Below, in pieces: positions 1 through 8,068 of a DNA stretch of 64,000 bases. Origin of the DNA: Propionibacteriaceae bacterium P6A17 (lineage in GTDB: Bacteria; Actinomycetota; Actinomycetes; Propionibacteriales; Propionibacteriaceae). The notes under the pieces were generated by a model, which saw only the letters and a program-made list of their open reading frames with translations, did no database searches and was not told the origin of the DNA. Positions within the stretch are counted from its first letter, which is position 1. Every line of letters starts with the position of its first letter. Both the position numbers and the translations under genes were made by a program. The DNA is taken from assembly GCA_000619965.1 (NCBI GenBank), contig JHVD01000003.1, forward strand, positions 1 through 64,000, written 5' to 3'.

Positions 1-366
1 CGGCCGACTGCTCCAGCTCCTCGCGGTTGGCGCCGATGAGGTGCTTGGCGGCGGCCGGGTCGAGGCCCTTGGCGGCGACGACCTCGTGGCGGAGATTCTC
101 GAGCTGGAGCTGCTGGAGCTGGGCCTGCAGCTTCGTGTTGGCCTCGGTGGCCTTCTCGAGCTCGGACTTGTTCTTGGCCTCGGCCTCGTCGAACTTGGTG
201 GCCTTGGCCTTGAGCTCGTCGTAGTCGGCGAACTTGGCGCGCTCGCGAGCCAACCGGTCGCCAAGGAGCGCGTTGAGCTGCTCCTGCGAGGTGATCGGCT
301 GGAACTCCGGCTTCGGGGCCTGATCGGGCTTCTGCCGGACTCGGGCGCGCTCGGCTGATCGGTCAT
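1..366 (-). CDS. phage scaffold-like coiled-coil protein, 3' end outside window, apparent frameshift
   Basis: The gene reads leftwards out of the window. A strong ribosome binding site (AGGAGG) lies 7 nt before an ATG at 366, and the first codons give MTDQPSAPESG. The long conserved reading frame that follows is in another phase: it carries QPITSQEQLNALLGDRL and then a charged Ala/Glu/Lys/Gln-rich coiled coil to the window edge (frame readable from about position 334 down to 1). That frame has no start codon between its upstream stop and the coiled coil, so one missing base near 332-340 joins the two parts. Glu/Lys-rich coiled coils encoded between portal/MuF and major capsid genes are typical of phage scaffolding proteins, which fits the neighbourhood. 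The function is therefore inferred from composition and context. The frameshift may be a real lesion or a sequencing error. Confidence 0.6.
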   Translation of the reverse strand, partial: MTDQPSAPESGRSPIRPRSRSSSRSPRRSSSTRSLATGWLASAPSSPTTTSSRPRPPSSTRPRPRTSPSSRRPPRPTRSCRPSSSSSSSRISATRSSPPRASTRPPPSTSSAPTARSWSSRP

Positions 367-503
367 GAGGGTTCCTCCTACGGAGTGTGTGTGGGTGTTG
401 ATCCGCGCATTGACCGCTGCGCGTTGGCGGAAGGACTTGTCGAAATCAGGCGTCGGAATCGGCACGTCGCGAGGACATGTCGATTCGGTCGTAGAGTCTT
501 GTC

Positions 504-935
504 GTGAACGTAGATCTCATCGCCGCGTTGGTGTCTGCGGTGGCGGCGGCCGTCTCGGTGGTGTTTGCTGGCGTTTCGTGGTGGGACGCGAGTCACTCGA
601 AGCGTGCGAAGCTGGAGGCTGAGGCCGCGCGGGACGCGGCGCTGCGCACCGCCTCGGCCTTGGAGGCACTGGCCGCCGAGTCGCGCGGGCCGCTGTTGAC
701 GCTCACGTACCGATCTGGGAGTGAGTGGCTGCTGCAAGCGTCTGCGCCGCTGTCGATCACCGGACTGGAAACCAAGGTGGTGACAGAGGACCTTGAGTTT
801 CCGATCGTGCTCGAGGCTGGGCAGAGCGTCGCCTTCCCCCTGTTGTCGGATTGGAGTGGACTGCCGCCTGAGCTGGTATTCACTCTCGACGATGGGCGGC
901 GAGTTCGCGTTCCAATTCCTCCACGCGATGCCTGA
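504..935 (+). CDS. membrane-anchored protein of unknown function, plus-strand gene inside the phage structural module
   Basis: This 143-aa protein has an N-terminal membrane segment (about residues 4-27), a short charged Ala/Glu-rich helix (about 33-62) and a C-terminal part rich in beta-type sequence ending RVRVPIPPRDA. The GTG start is 6 nt downstream of a TAGAGT -10 box at 492-497, with no ribosome binding site, so the mRNA is probably leaderless. It is the only plus-strand gene among the phage structural genes, so it has its own promoter and may be expressed in the lysogen (a 'moron' cargo gene). Its 3' end overlaps the 3' end of the minus-strand gene at 880-1050. I do not recognise a family and do not assign a function. 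Superinfection exclusion is one possibility for a small membrane-anchored prophage protein, but this is inference only. Confidence 0.62.
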   Translation: MNVDLIAALVSAVAAAVSVVFAGVSWWDASHSKRAKLEAEAARDAALRTASALEALAAESRGPLLTLTYRSGSEWLLQASAPLSITGLETKVVTEDLEFPIVLEAGQSVAFPLLSDWSGLPPELVFTLDDGRRVRVPIPPRDA

Positions 936-1050
936 GGTGGCGAGTGGTCGTGCGCACATCTCGGCGTGACTGGATGACCCCGAACCAGATCGAGATGGCG
1001 GCTCCAGTGACGGCGATCAGCGCGAAGAACAGCGCGAGCCCAGCAGCCAT
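880..1050 (-). CDS. small single-pass membrane protein with coiled-coil tail, unknown function
   Basis: The product is 56 aa: a transmembrane helix (about residues 3-24, ending SIWFGVIQS) followed by a basic/acidic helix with heptad character (HRVEELERELAAHRRE). The start is set by GAAGGAGG 5-6 nt before the ATG at 1050; a longer in-frame extension upstream lacks a binding site. It lies between the candidate immunity gene and the scaffold-like gene in the phage minus-strand module. It overlaps the last 56 bp of the plus-strand gene at 504-935 tail to tail. The function is unknown. A holin-like or regulatory membrane role cannot be told apart from sequence. Confidence 0.55.
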   Translation of the reverse strand: MAAGLALFFALIAVTGAAISIWFGVIQSRRDVRTTTRHLRHRVEELERELAAHRRE

Positions 1051-1124
1051 GACGTCCTCCTTCGTCGGGGCATGAGAAAACCCCGCAGGAGTCCTACGGG
1101 GTTTGTGCACGCTACGAGCGCTAG

Positions 1125-1343
1125 CTAGACGTCCAACGACTCCAGCGTGCGCACTGGGCGACCGAGAGCGGCCGAAAGCTGGCTGGCAAGATCCTCGGCG
1201 TCTACGTCAGCGAAAAGATCAACCGCTACATCGAACCCAAAGAAGGCGCGGTCCTCTTCGACATCGAATGTGACTGGGATCAAACGCTCGGCGGCTTCGC
1301 GAACCTCGCTCTCGGGGCCAGTAGTGAACAGGATGCTAGTCAT
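1125..1343 (-). CDS. candidate immunity protein for the MuF-linked toxin
   Basis: This small acidic 72-aa protein starts MTSILFTTGPESEV and ends TLESLDV. Its start overlaps the stop of the toxin gene by 8 bp, so the two are translationally coupled. An alternative in-frame ATG at 1373 would lie deeper inside the toxin gene. I recognise no domain. The role as antidote is inferred from three things: the position directly downstream of a gene whose C-terminus looks like a nuclease toxin, the small size, and the acidic character (many Glu/Asp at 9-55), which suits binding a basic toxin domain. It could instead be an ordinary phage head-completion protein, although those do not usually overlap a toxin-like 3' end. 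Confidence 0.55.
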   Translation of the reverse strand: MTSILFTTGPESEVREAAERLIPVTFDVEEDRAFFGFDVAVDLFADVDAEDLASQLSAALGRPVRTLESLDV

Positions 1344-2685
1344 GCTTCCAGTGTACATACGACGCACCGTCATTGAAGATCACCACCAGCTCGTCAAGCT
1401 GGTCGCCGTAGCTCCCGAGCGCGACGCTGACCGCCCTCTGGACTTCCGCAGGGTCAACTAGTTGCGACCACACTGCAAGCCTTGCTGACTGCTTGCGGCC
1501 CTTTCTGACTTGCGCCACCAACGCTTGTGCGGTGGATGCAGTCTTCAGCTCCATGGACGCACTGAGATCGATAAGCAGGGCATCTGGAGTCACTTCTCCA
1601 TCTCCGGTTCTTCGTTTCAGGGACCAGAGATCAATGCGCAGACTCTCCGCTAGCCATGTCGCCGTTCTGCGCTCTTCGGGGGAGAACTCCATCCACTTGT
1701 TCTCCGCGGGAGCGAGATGCCCCATGAGTACTTCGACGCTCGGCGGCCGGACATCGCCGCGACTTCCCGGACGACCATGAAACTCTGGCTCATACCTCTT
1801 CGGGCCTCCATCGCCGCCACCGCCAGTTGTGGTCTTCGGCGGCTTCCGTCCGCTTCCTCCAGCGCCACCGGCTGCTGGTTTCGGCCCCGGCTCGGCGGGT
1901 GTTGAGCCGTCGCTGGGCAGCGTCGCGTCGTGGACGATGCCGTGGCCGTGCTCGCGCATCTGGGCGACGATGTTCTTCGGCGTGAGTGAGAGTCCTCCGT
2001 CGCGGCAGGCTTGGTAGGCGCGCTCATACAGGTCCGCACGTTCCTGCTCGATGGGGCTGAGGTCGCGCGAGTAGGCCTCGGTGACGGTGCAGCCGCAGTT
2101 GGCGTGGAAGTAGTTGACCATCCCGGAGTTGAGGTCCGGGTAGATCGCAGTGAGCGCAGCCTGATAGGCGCAGAAGGCGCAAGGGTTGCCGTCGGTGATG
2201 CGCCGCCAGCGTGCCTTGTTGGCGATTGCGGAGTTGTGGATCGTGCGACGCCCTGCGCCCAGCACGGTCTTGTTGGTCTCCAGCGCCACCTGCTGCATGT
2301 AGAGCTTCGCGCTGCGTGAGGCGTGTGGCAGTGGCCCGAGATCGTCGCGGGTTTCGAAGCCGCGGCGGAAGCGGATCGTCGCTGCCGCCCTGGCTGCGGC
2401 GTGGCGCGGATCGAGGACGTCCGGGACGAGCTCGGCGTGGTGACGCCTCGGGGCGGCGAGCTCGCGCGTCAGCCGGACATGCTCGACGGCTTGCGCGACC
2501 GAGCGGCGATGGTACTCCAACTCCACAGCCGGTGCTGCGAGGGCGTACTCCTTCTCTCCGACGTCGCCCTTGAGGAAGGCGGCGACCAGGTCAAGCGTCG
2601 ACTTCGTTCCTCGCGCTCCGAGAGCGTGCTGGTCATGCTGGAAGCGCAGCCGAAGCTGGTGGAGCAGCTCGGTGGGCGGGGGCAC
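1336..2685 (-). CDS. MuF-like phage head protein fused to a PD-(D/E)xK nuclease-type toxin domain
   Basis: The protein is 449 aa with a GTG start 3 nt after the stop of the 52-aa gene upstream. Residues about 1-215 look like a MuF/VG15-type minor head protein, with the paired motif NPCAFCAYQA (C169, C172) and HANCGCTV (H194, C197, C199), a likely metal-binding pair. Residues 255-295 form a Pro/Gly/Ser-rich linker. The C-terminal part (about 300-449) has EERRTATWLAES, then TPDALLIDL (P367-D368) and SMELKT (E379-K381). This PD...ExK pattern and the following QVRKGRKQSARLAVW helix resemble the tRNA-nuclease domain found at the end of CdiA-type contact-dependent toxins. MuF-toxin fusions are a known class of phage-borne polymorphic toxins. 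The toxin assignment is inference from motifs. No active-site residue is missing. The neighbour at 1125-1343 is the probable immunity gene. Confidence 0.75.
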   Translation of the reverse strand: MPPPTELLHQLRLRFQHDQHALGARGTKSTLDLVAAFLKGDVGEKEYALAAPAVELEYHRRSVAQAVEHVRLTRELAAPRRHHAELVPDVLDPRHAAARAAATIRFRRGFETRDDLGPLPHASRSAKLYMQQVALETNKTVLGAGRRTIHNSAIANKARWRRITDGNPCAFCAYQAALTAIYPDLNSGMVNYFHANCGCTVTEAYSRDLSPIEQERADLYERAYQACRDGGLSLTPKNIVAQMREHGHGIVHDATLPSDGSTPAEPGPKPAAGGAGGSGRKPPKTTTGGGGDGGPKRYEPEFHGRPGSRGDVRPPSVEVLMGHLAPAENKWMEFSPEERRTATWLAESLRIDLWSLKRRTGDGEVTPDALLIDLSASMELKTASTAQALVAQVRKGRKQSARLAVWSQLVDPAEVQRAVSVALGSYGDQLDELVVIFNDGASYVHWKHD

Positions 2686-2688
2686 GTG

Positions 2689-2847
2689 CTACTCCTCGAG
2701 GCGCTTGGCGTCCGACTCCGGTACGCGCAGCGAGACCGGGACGGCGCCGGTGAACTCGACGCCACCGAGGCCAATGAGGGTTGCCGCCGACTGCGGATCG
2801 ACCCCGGCCCGGATGGCCACGCCGAGGGCGTCGAACTTCGTCTTCAT
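2689..2847 (-). CDS. 52-aa phage protein downstream of portal
   Basis: A short gene starts at an ATG that overlaps the portal stop codon (ATGA), so it is translationally coupled to the portal. The product starts MKTKFDALGVAIRAGVDPQ and contains GGVEFTGAVPVSLRVPES. This sequence resembles the C-terminal tail of many actinophage portal proteins, so the segment may be a detached portal tail rather than an independent protein. The stop codon lies 3 nt before the GTG of the MuF-toxin gene. Its role is unknown. Confidence 0.6.
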   Translation of the reverse strand: MKTKFDALGVAIRAGVDPQSAATLIGLGGVEFTGAVPVSLRVPESDAKRLEE

Positions 2848-4235
2848 CTCACTGCCCCCCCCTGAGGGGGCGACTGCGTGCCCTGCCTGCCCAGGATGTC
2901 GGCCAGCGGGGCGAGCGGGTCACTGGTAGGCCGGAGGGCGTTCGTCGCGGCGATCGCGGCGACGTCGTCCTCGTCGATCGGGAGCAGGCGGAGGGTGTCG
3001 ATGGTTCCTGCCGGGAGGTTGCCGGCCTGGACCTGCATCGCAACGAACTGCGACTGCTCCGAGACGGAGCGGTGACGGGGGTCCCGCCAGCGCAGCGCGA
3101 GACCGCGCACTTCGGCTGCCTGCTGCTCGCTCAGGCCGCCCACAAGGGTGGTGGCGATGTCGAGCATGAGGTGCCGGCGGGCGACGTCGAACTCTCGTTG
3201 CTGGGCGAAGGCGAGCTCCACGAGCGGCTTCTCCTGCGCCATGATCGCCTCGGCCGAGGTGGGATTCGAGTCCTGGACAACACCGAGGTGCTGCAGCGGG
3301 ATCGACGCCGCGGCGGCGAGGGCGGCGGCCTGCAGCCGGAACTGGTCGGAGAATGGCTGCATCGTCGCCTGCGGGGCCCACTCGACCTTCGCGCGGCGAA
3401 GCTGCGAATCAGGCTCGTCCTGCATCGCGGCATCCGGGAATCCCCAGCCTGCGCCGATGGCGCGCTGCAGCACCGGCACACCCTGCTCGTCGTGCAGGTC
3501 CTCGTCGGACAGGCCGAAGAACAGCGGCCTGGGCGACTGGTAGAACTCGGCCGCGACTTCCTGCCGCGCGAGCGTACGGGCCGCGGCATCGGTGAGCCCA
3601 ATGACCGTCGGGGTGATCCGTGAACGTCCGAAGGGGTGATCGAGGCTCGGGTCATTGGTGTAGACCGCGCAGGGAACTCGCTCGGTCGAGTCGTACTCGT
3701 CCAGGACCTGCTGCGTGGAGGGGTCGAACTCGACCGCGAAGCCTGGGGTGAAGAGGATCGCCATCTTCTCTCCGAGTACCTGCAGCGCTGCCTCGACACG
3801 ACGCGTGCGCCAGTCGATGAGCGCCGTCGCGTGGGCCGCGTCGCAGACGGAGACGACGACCTGCGGCTCGCCCAACTCGACGTCACCCTTCGTGGTGAAC
3901 ACGAACGCCGGGCCATGCCGCAGCGCCGACTTGATGGCCTGCATCTCGACCCACGACGCATTCGACTGCCGGTAGGCGTCGATCACCGCTTGGGCGAGCT
4001 CGCTGTCCGCGGAGACGGTCGGGGCCTCCGGGATCAGCTTGTTGGCGAGCACGTCGATGACCTTGCGCGGCCAGTCGAGCGGCGTGAGCAACTGCTCGCT
4101 CACGCCACGAGCCTGCGCCCGCTCCTTGGCGTTCGCGTAACGGTTCAGCTCCTCGTTGCCCGAGCGATGCGCATCAAGCTGCCCGCGGAGGCGCTGGAGG
4201 ACATCCCGCTCGTCGGAGGTCAGTCGTCGCGGCAT
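2844..4235 (-). CDS. phage portal protein
   Basis: The portal forms the dodecameric ring through which DNA enters the procapsid. The 463-aa product begins MPRRLTSDERDVLQRLRGQL at an ATG preceded by GAAGGAGG. Portal-type features are RYANAKERA, the region LTPLDWPRKVIDVLANKL, the segment with GRSRITPTVIGLTDAAARTL that resembles the portal crown region, and SIPLQHLGVVQDSNPTSAEA towards the C-terminus. This resembles SPP1 gp6-like portals of actinophages. It lies 19 nt downstream of the large terminase and overlaps the next gene by 4 bp. An in-frame extension upstream of 4235 overlaps the terminase and has no ribosome binding site, so it is rejected. Confidence 0.87.
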   Translation of the reverse strand: MPRRLTSDERDVLQRLRGQLDAHRSGNEELNRYANAKERAQARGVSEQLLTPLDWPRKVIDVLANKLIPEAPTVSADSELAQAVIDAYRQSNASWVEMQAIKSALRHGPAFVFTTKGDVELGEPQVVVSVCDAAHATALIDWRTRRVEAALQVLGEKMAILFTPGFAVEFDPSTQQVLDEYDSTERVPCAVYTNDPSLDHPFGRSRITPTVIGLTDAAARTLARQEVAAEFYQSPRPLFFGLSDEDLHDEQGVPVLQRAIGAGWGFPDAAMQDEPDSQLRRAKVEWAPQATMQPFSDQFRLQAAALAAAASIPLQHLGVVQDSNPTSAEAIMAQEKPLVELAFAQQREFDVARRHLMLDIATTLVGGLSEQQAAEVRGLALRWRDPRHRSVSEQSQFVAMQVQAGNLPAGTIDTLRLLPIDEDDVAAIAATNALRPTSDPLAPLADILGRQGTQSPPQGGAVR

Positions 4236-4254
4236 GGGCGGAACCTCCTTCTGG

Positions 4255-5937
4255 TCATCTGGTGGTGAACTTGCGATGGTGCAGGCGTCTCGTCTTGCGC
4301 CCACTGGGCGTCCTGGCGAACCCGGCGCCGATCGCCTCAATCCGGGCCCGCCACGCGAGAACCGCCGCATAGGCCGCGTCGATCTTGCGATGCGAGTCCG
4401 GGAACTCCTTGTAGAGCAGGTAACCGGTCCTGGTCTGCCGACGCTTCGCGTTGAGAACGTGCCGGGTCAGCGCCGGGGAGCGGTCATGCTTGGCCTCGCC
4501 TGCAACCACCGCCTGACGGAGCCGCTCAACGTACTCCGTCACCCGCGAATCCTTGCCGCGCGGCCACGCGCTGATCGGCGCATCACGCGAGGCGCGCACC
4601 CGAAGCCGCCTGCCGAACTGCGCCTCCCACCGGGCGACCTGCTCGGACCAGCCCGATGGGTCGGCGTAGAAGCCAACGACGGTCCAGCGGGCGAACGCAT
4701 CCGCGACCGCCTTCGACACCTCGCCGACGTCGGGCAGCCAGCCCTCGCCCTGCTGCCCTTCGGGCTGCTCCCACACACCGACGACCGAGAGAAGGCCATC
4801 AGAGACACGGCAGGCGACGAGCGCCGTCGCGTCCGCCTTCCCGCGATTACGCCCACGGGAGCCGTCGAAGCCGAGGGTGACAATGTCGCCGTCGATGAGC
4901 TCCTCGTCGACCCCGGCCGCGTCCCACTCGACCTTCGGTATCCACGCATCCGAGGAATGCGTGATCTGGTTGAGGAAATCGGAGCGCGCCATCTGCGGGT
5001 CCGTGGCCGGATCCCAGATCTGCTCCACGATCGGATCGAGGTCGACCCAGCCCGGAGGGCATGGCGGGTCGTGGAGCACGCAGCCATCGGGGTGCTTGGA
5101 CGAGTCCCCGTAGGCGACGCGCAGACCGGCAACCAGCGAGGCGCGGTCAGTCATGTCCGTCTCCGGCGGCGCCTCGCGATGGTCCCACAGGATGCCTGTC
5201 GCACGCGTGCGCCCCTCTGCGGCGGCATTTGCGTACTCGGCCGACTGTTCAGCCACCGACCCCTCGCCGGGAATGTACGCATTGGGCGACTCGACGGTGC
5301 GCCCGCCGTTCTTCGTCACGTTCGTGCGCAACGTGTGCGCCAGCCGGATACCGCCGTTGGACTTCGTCCACTCCTCCGTCTGGTCGAGGACGGCGAACAC
5401 TGCCGGGGCGCCCTTCTGGGTGTGTGCCGAGCTGGTCACCTGTTCGATGCGGCCCCGGCCCGGGAGCATCACCGCGCCGAGCATCGGCTCCAGCCCCGGG
5501 TAGTTCGTGATGGCTGGGGAGTCGCTGGAGAGCATCTCCAGCAGCGGCTGCCACGTGTTACGCGTCTGATCCTCAGAGACGGCGGCGATCTGCACCAGCG
5601 GAGTGCGTGCGGTGAGCCACGGCCGACCGACTGGCTGACCATCCGAATCCCAGCCGTCGAAGAGGCAGTCGCCGAGGGCCTCGAACGCAGCCAGAGCCCC
5701 GAGTAGGGGACTTTTTCCCCACCCGCGTGGTCTTCCGAGCAGTCCGCGTCGATACACGAACTTGCCGGTGGCCGGGTCGAGTGAGTACCAACGCAGGAGG
5801 AAGTCCTCCTGCTCGAGCGTGGGCGTGAACGGCTCGTACCAGCCGAGCGCAGGCTGGGCGAGATTGTCGACCATCCAGTCGATTGCGGCCCACCCGAGGG
5901 TCGGGATCTCGCCCTCGATCGATGGCTTCCAGGGCAT
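4255..5937 (-). CDS. phage terminase large subunit
   Basis: The 560-aa ATPase/nuclease packages DNA into heads. The N-terminal ATPase domain has a Walker A-like loop GRPRGWGKS (residues 68-76) and a Walker B region AVFAVLDQTEEW (about 179-190). The C-terminal nuclease domain carries LGFDGSRGRNRGKADATAL, with the first catalytic aspartate in FDGS. Length is normal for the family. Its ATG shares one base with the stop codon of the small subunit (TGATG), so the two are coupled. Together with the portal this identifies the module as tailed-phage packaging machinery. Confidence 0.9.
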   Translation of the reverse strand: MPWKPSIEGEIPTLGWAAIDWMVDNLAQPALGWYEPFTPTLEQEDFLLRWYSLDPATGKFVYRRGLLGRPRGWGKSPLLGALAAFEALGDCLFDGWDSDGQPVGRPWLTARTPLVQIAAVSEDQTRNTWQPLLEMLSSDSPAITNYPGLEPMLGAVMLPGRGRIEQVTSSAHTQKGAPAVFAVLDQTEEWTKSNGGIRLAHTLRTNVTKNGGRTVESPNAYIPGEGSVAEQSAEYANAAAEGRTRATGILWDHREAPPETDMTDRASLVAGLRVAYGDSSKHPDGCVLHDPPCPPGWVDLDPIVEQIWDPATDPQMARSDFLNQITHSSDAWIPKVEWDAAGVDEELIDGDIVTLGFDGSRGRNRGKADATALVACRVSDGLLSVVGVWEQPEGQQGEGWLPDVGEVSKAVADAFARWTVVGFYADPSGWSEQVARWEAQFGRRLRVRASRDAPISAWPRGKDSRVTEYVERLRQAVVAGEAKHDRSPALTRHVLNAKRRQTRTGYLLYKEFPDSHRKIDAAYAAVLAWRARIEAIGAGFARTPSGRKTRRLHHRKFTTR

Positions 5938-6398
5938 CAGCCCACCACCCTCAGCGGCCCCCTTCGCTCACGGGCGGACGACCGCTCCGGCTTGGAGCGC
6001 TTCGCCTCGGCCTCGTCGGCGTTCGCGTAGGTGATGCGCAGCCGCGCGCGATCCTCGGCAGTTGCCCCGAGCTTCGCAACCCGGAGGCGGATCTCCGGCG
6101 CCAGACTCACGGCGCCTTGCCAGTAGGCGGCGTGGAGGAGTGCGGTATCGATGAGGAAGTCCCAGTCGGTCGGGCGGAAATCGGCCGCCATCGGCTCACG
6201 CCCCCAAGTCTCCCACCAGCGCTTGGTCTGCGCCGGCCACCGCCTGCGGACGAGCTTGCCTTCGGCGTCCGGCAGGTAGAGCGGAGGTAGGTCCGGCTGG
6301 GTGACCGGCTCGCACTCGTAGACGCGCTGCGGTGCAGGAGGCTGATTGCGGCGAAGTCGCTGCGATGGATCCTTGGGTGCAGGTCCGCGTCCTGCCAT
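5937..6398 (-). CDS. phage terminase small subunit-like protein
   Basis: The 153-aa basic protein begins MAGRGPAPKDPSQRLRRNQP, a start typical of actinophage small terminases encoded directly before the large subunit. Its middle part contains RRWPAQTKRWWETWGREP and DFRPTDWDFLIDTALLHAAY. The small subunit recognises the packaging site and regulates the large subunit. No helix-turn-helix is obvious by eye, so the assignment rests on the N-terminal signature and on the TGATG overlap with the large terminase gene. The 235 bp between this gene and the integrase contain no recognisable gene. Confidence 0.75.
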   Translation of the reverse strand: MAGRGPAPKDPSQRLRRNQPPAPQRVYECEPVTQPDLPPLYLPDAEGKLVRRRWPAQTKRWWETWGREPMAADFRPTDWDFLIDTALLHAAYWQGAVSLAPEIRLRVAKLGATAEDRARLRITYANADEAEAKRSKPERSSARERRGPLRVVG

Positions 6399-6633
6399 CG
6401 GCGATCACCTCCAAAATAGAACAAGCGTCGAACCGAATAGTCAACATTTCACATTCCCAGACCCGTACGCCATCCGAGCGCCTATGCCGTCCGTCTCCCC
6501 ACGGCCAGGGGGGAGGGGTAACCCCACCCCGGCAGTCGAACGCTCGTGCAATTTCTGCATGCCAAGAAGGGGGGTGCTCACGAAGTTGATGCCATCTTCC
6601 GTACCTTCGGTAAAACCCCTACTCCCTTCGTAT

Positions 6634-7916
6634 TTACCTTTTGCCATCTTCGGTGCCATCTTCGCGACGGCGTGTTGCCATCTTCGGAGCAACATCTATT
6701 GGCACGTTGTCACTTCCATCGTTCATCCGTACGATGATGCGCGCCGCGACGGCGCGGTCTCGCTCGCCTTCGGCTGGCTGGTAGCGCAGTGCCATCGTCG
6801 GCGTCGTGTGCCCGAGTCGGGCTTGGACCTCGCGCACGCTCGCGCCGCTCTGGGCCGCCCAGGACGCGCCGGCGGATCGCAGGTCGTGGGGTCGGAGGTC
6901 GGGGCGCTCGATTGCTGCTGCTGCCCGCTTGAAGGCGCGTCTGAGGGTGTCGCTATCCCTTGGCACGCCGGGGATGTGGCCGGGGAACAGCAGGGTGTCC
7001 TTGCCGCCGGGGCGTCCGTCGAGGAAGGCCCGGAGTTCGACGACGACGCCGGGGGGCAGGTGGACGGTGCGGCGACTGGCCGGGGTCTTGGGTGGCTTGA
7101 TCTCGCGGGTCCAAGTCCCGTCGGGGTTCTTGTACTTGGTGACGGCCTGTCGAATGTGCAGTGCGCCTTCCATGAGGTCCACGTCCCTGTGGCGCAGCGC
7201 CAGCACTTCCCCGATGCGCAGGGCGCAGACGGCCTCGAGGAGCACGGCCATGCGGTCGTCCCTCTGGCGCTCGGTTGGTGGCACGCCCTCGGGTGCGGTG
7301 ACCATCTTGCCAAGGAGCTGGGTGAAGTCGTCGAGGGTGAGCGGGTGTGGTTCGCGTTCGCGTTCGGGTCTGCCCGCACCCTTGAGCACGCACGGGTTCT
7401 TGTCGATGAGATCTCGCTCCAGGGCATCGGACATGGCCGAGCGCAAGAAGTCGTAGGCGTGCCCTGCGCTCGTCGGGGTCTTGGTGATCTCGGGTAGGTG
7501 GCGCCAGTGCTCGACGCGGGCGCGGGTGAGCTGGTCGATGGGCACGCGGCCCAGATGGGGGTTGATGAGGTCTCGCACGTACTGTTCCAGCTTGGCCTTC
7601 CATGCGGGTCCCAAAGGCTTGCTGGCGCGCTGGGAGCGCTCGTTGATGATCTTGTCCAGCCATTGGGCAACGGTGGGCACAGGTGCGGTCTCCTCGTCCT
7701 TGCGGGGGCGTTCTGGCCCGTCCCAGTCGCCTCGCTCGATGCGGCGTTGTTCGCGGTTCAGCCAGCCTTCGGCGTCCCCCTTGACTGAGAACGTGCGTGA
7801 GACTCGCTGCCCCGAGCGGATGCCTTCGACCGCCCAGGGGCGAGGTAGGTGGCTTGGTAGTTGGTGACGCTCTTGCGCTTGCGCTTGAGAATCTTGCCGA
7901 ACGCTCGACGTGCCAT
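6634..7916 (-). pseudogene. tyrosine recombinase/phage integrase, apparent frameshift near the N-terminus
   Basis: The catalytic part is intact, with the box I arginine in CALRIGEVLALRHRDVDL, HDLRSAGASW, LGHTTPTMALRY and a Lys-containing PKTPASRRTVHL segment. The core-binding domain spans the region of AQWLDKIINERSQRAS. The expected N-terminus (MARRAFGKILKRKRKS...YQATYLAP, ATG at 7916) is in a different frame from the rest (...SGQRVSRTFSVKGDAEGWL). The shift is near 7832-7842, in a CCCCTGGGCGG stretch, and one missing base would repair it. An upstream start could give a continuous frame, but its first 50 residues look like out-of-frame translation. Either the integrase is inactivated or the base is a sequencing error. 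The gene points away from tRNA-Leu, the likely attachment site, 153 bp upstream. Confidence 0.8.
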
Positions 7917-8012
7917 TGGGGGTCCTCCCTCGCCGCTGCGGGGTGCTCAACGGGGTGCTCTTGAGTGGCATTCTATGGCGCATTGTGTCGCGTTGTGGCG
8001 GAGTTGAGGGAA

Positions 8013-8065
8013 AGACAAACCCCCCGCCGACTTGGTGTTTTACCTTGTCAGCGGGGGGTTTGTCT
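8013..8065 (-). terminator. strong hairpin downstream of tRNA-Leu
   Basis: Two perfectly complementary 15-nt arms (8013-8027 and 8051-8065) surround a 23-nt centre in which GAC/GTC can pair further. On the minus strand the hairpin begins 3 nt after the tRNA 3' end and is followed by a T-rich stretch, as expected for an intrinsic terminator of the tRNA transcript. It lies between the tRNA and the integrase, so if the element integrated into the tRNA the terminator came with the element. Confidence 0.75.
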
Positions 8066-8068
8066 CAG

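Noticed and set aside
6588-6690. Several GCCATCTTC repeats near the integrase 3' end as a possible attachment site
   Set aside because: The repeats are 9 bp and partly code for Lys-Met/Glu-Asp-Gly stretches at the end of the integrase; a tRNA gene on the other side is a far better attachment site.
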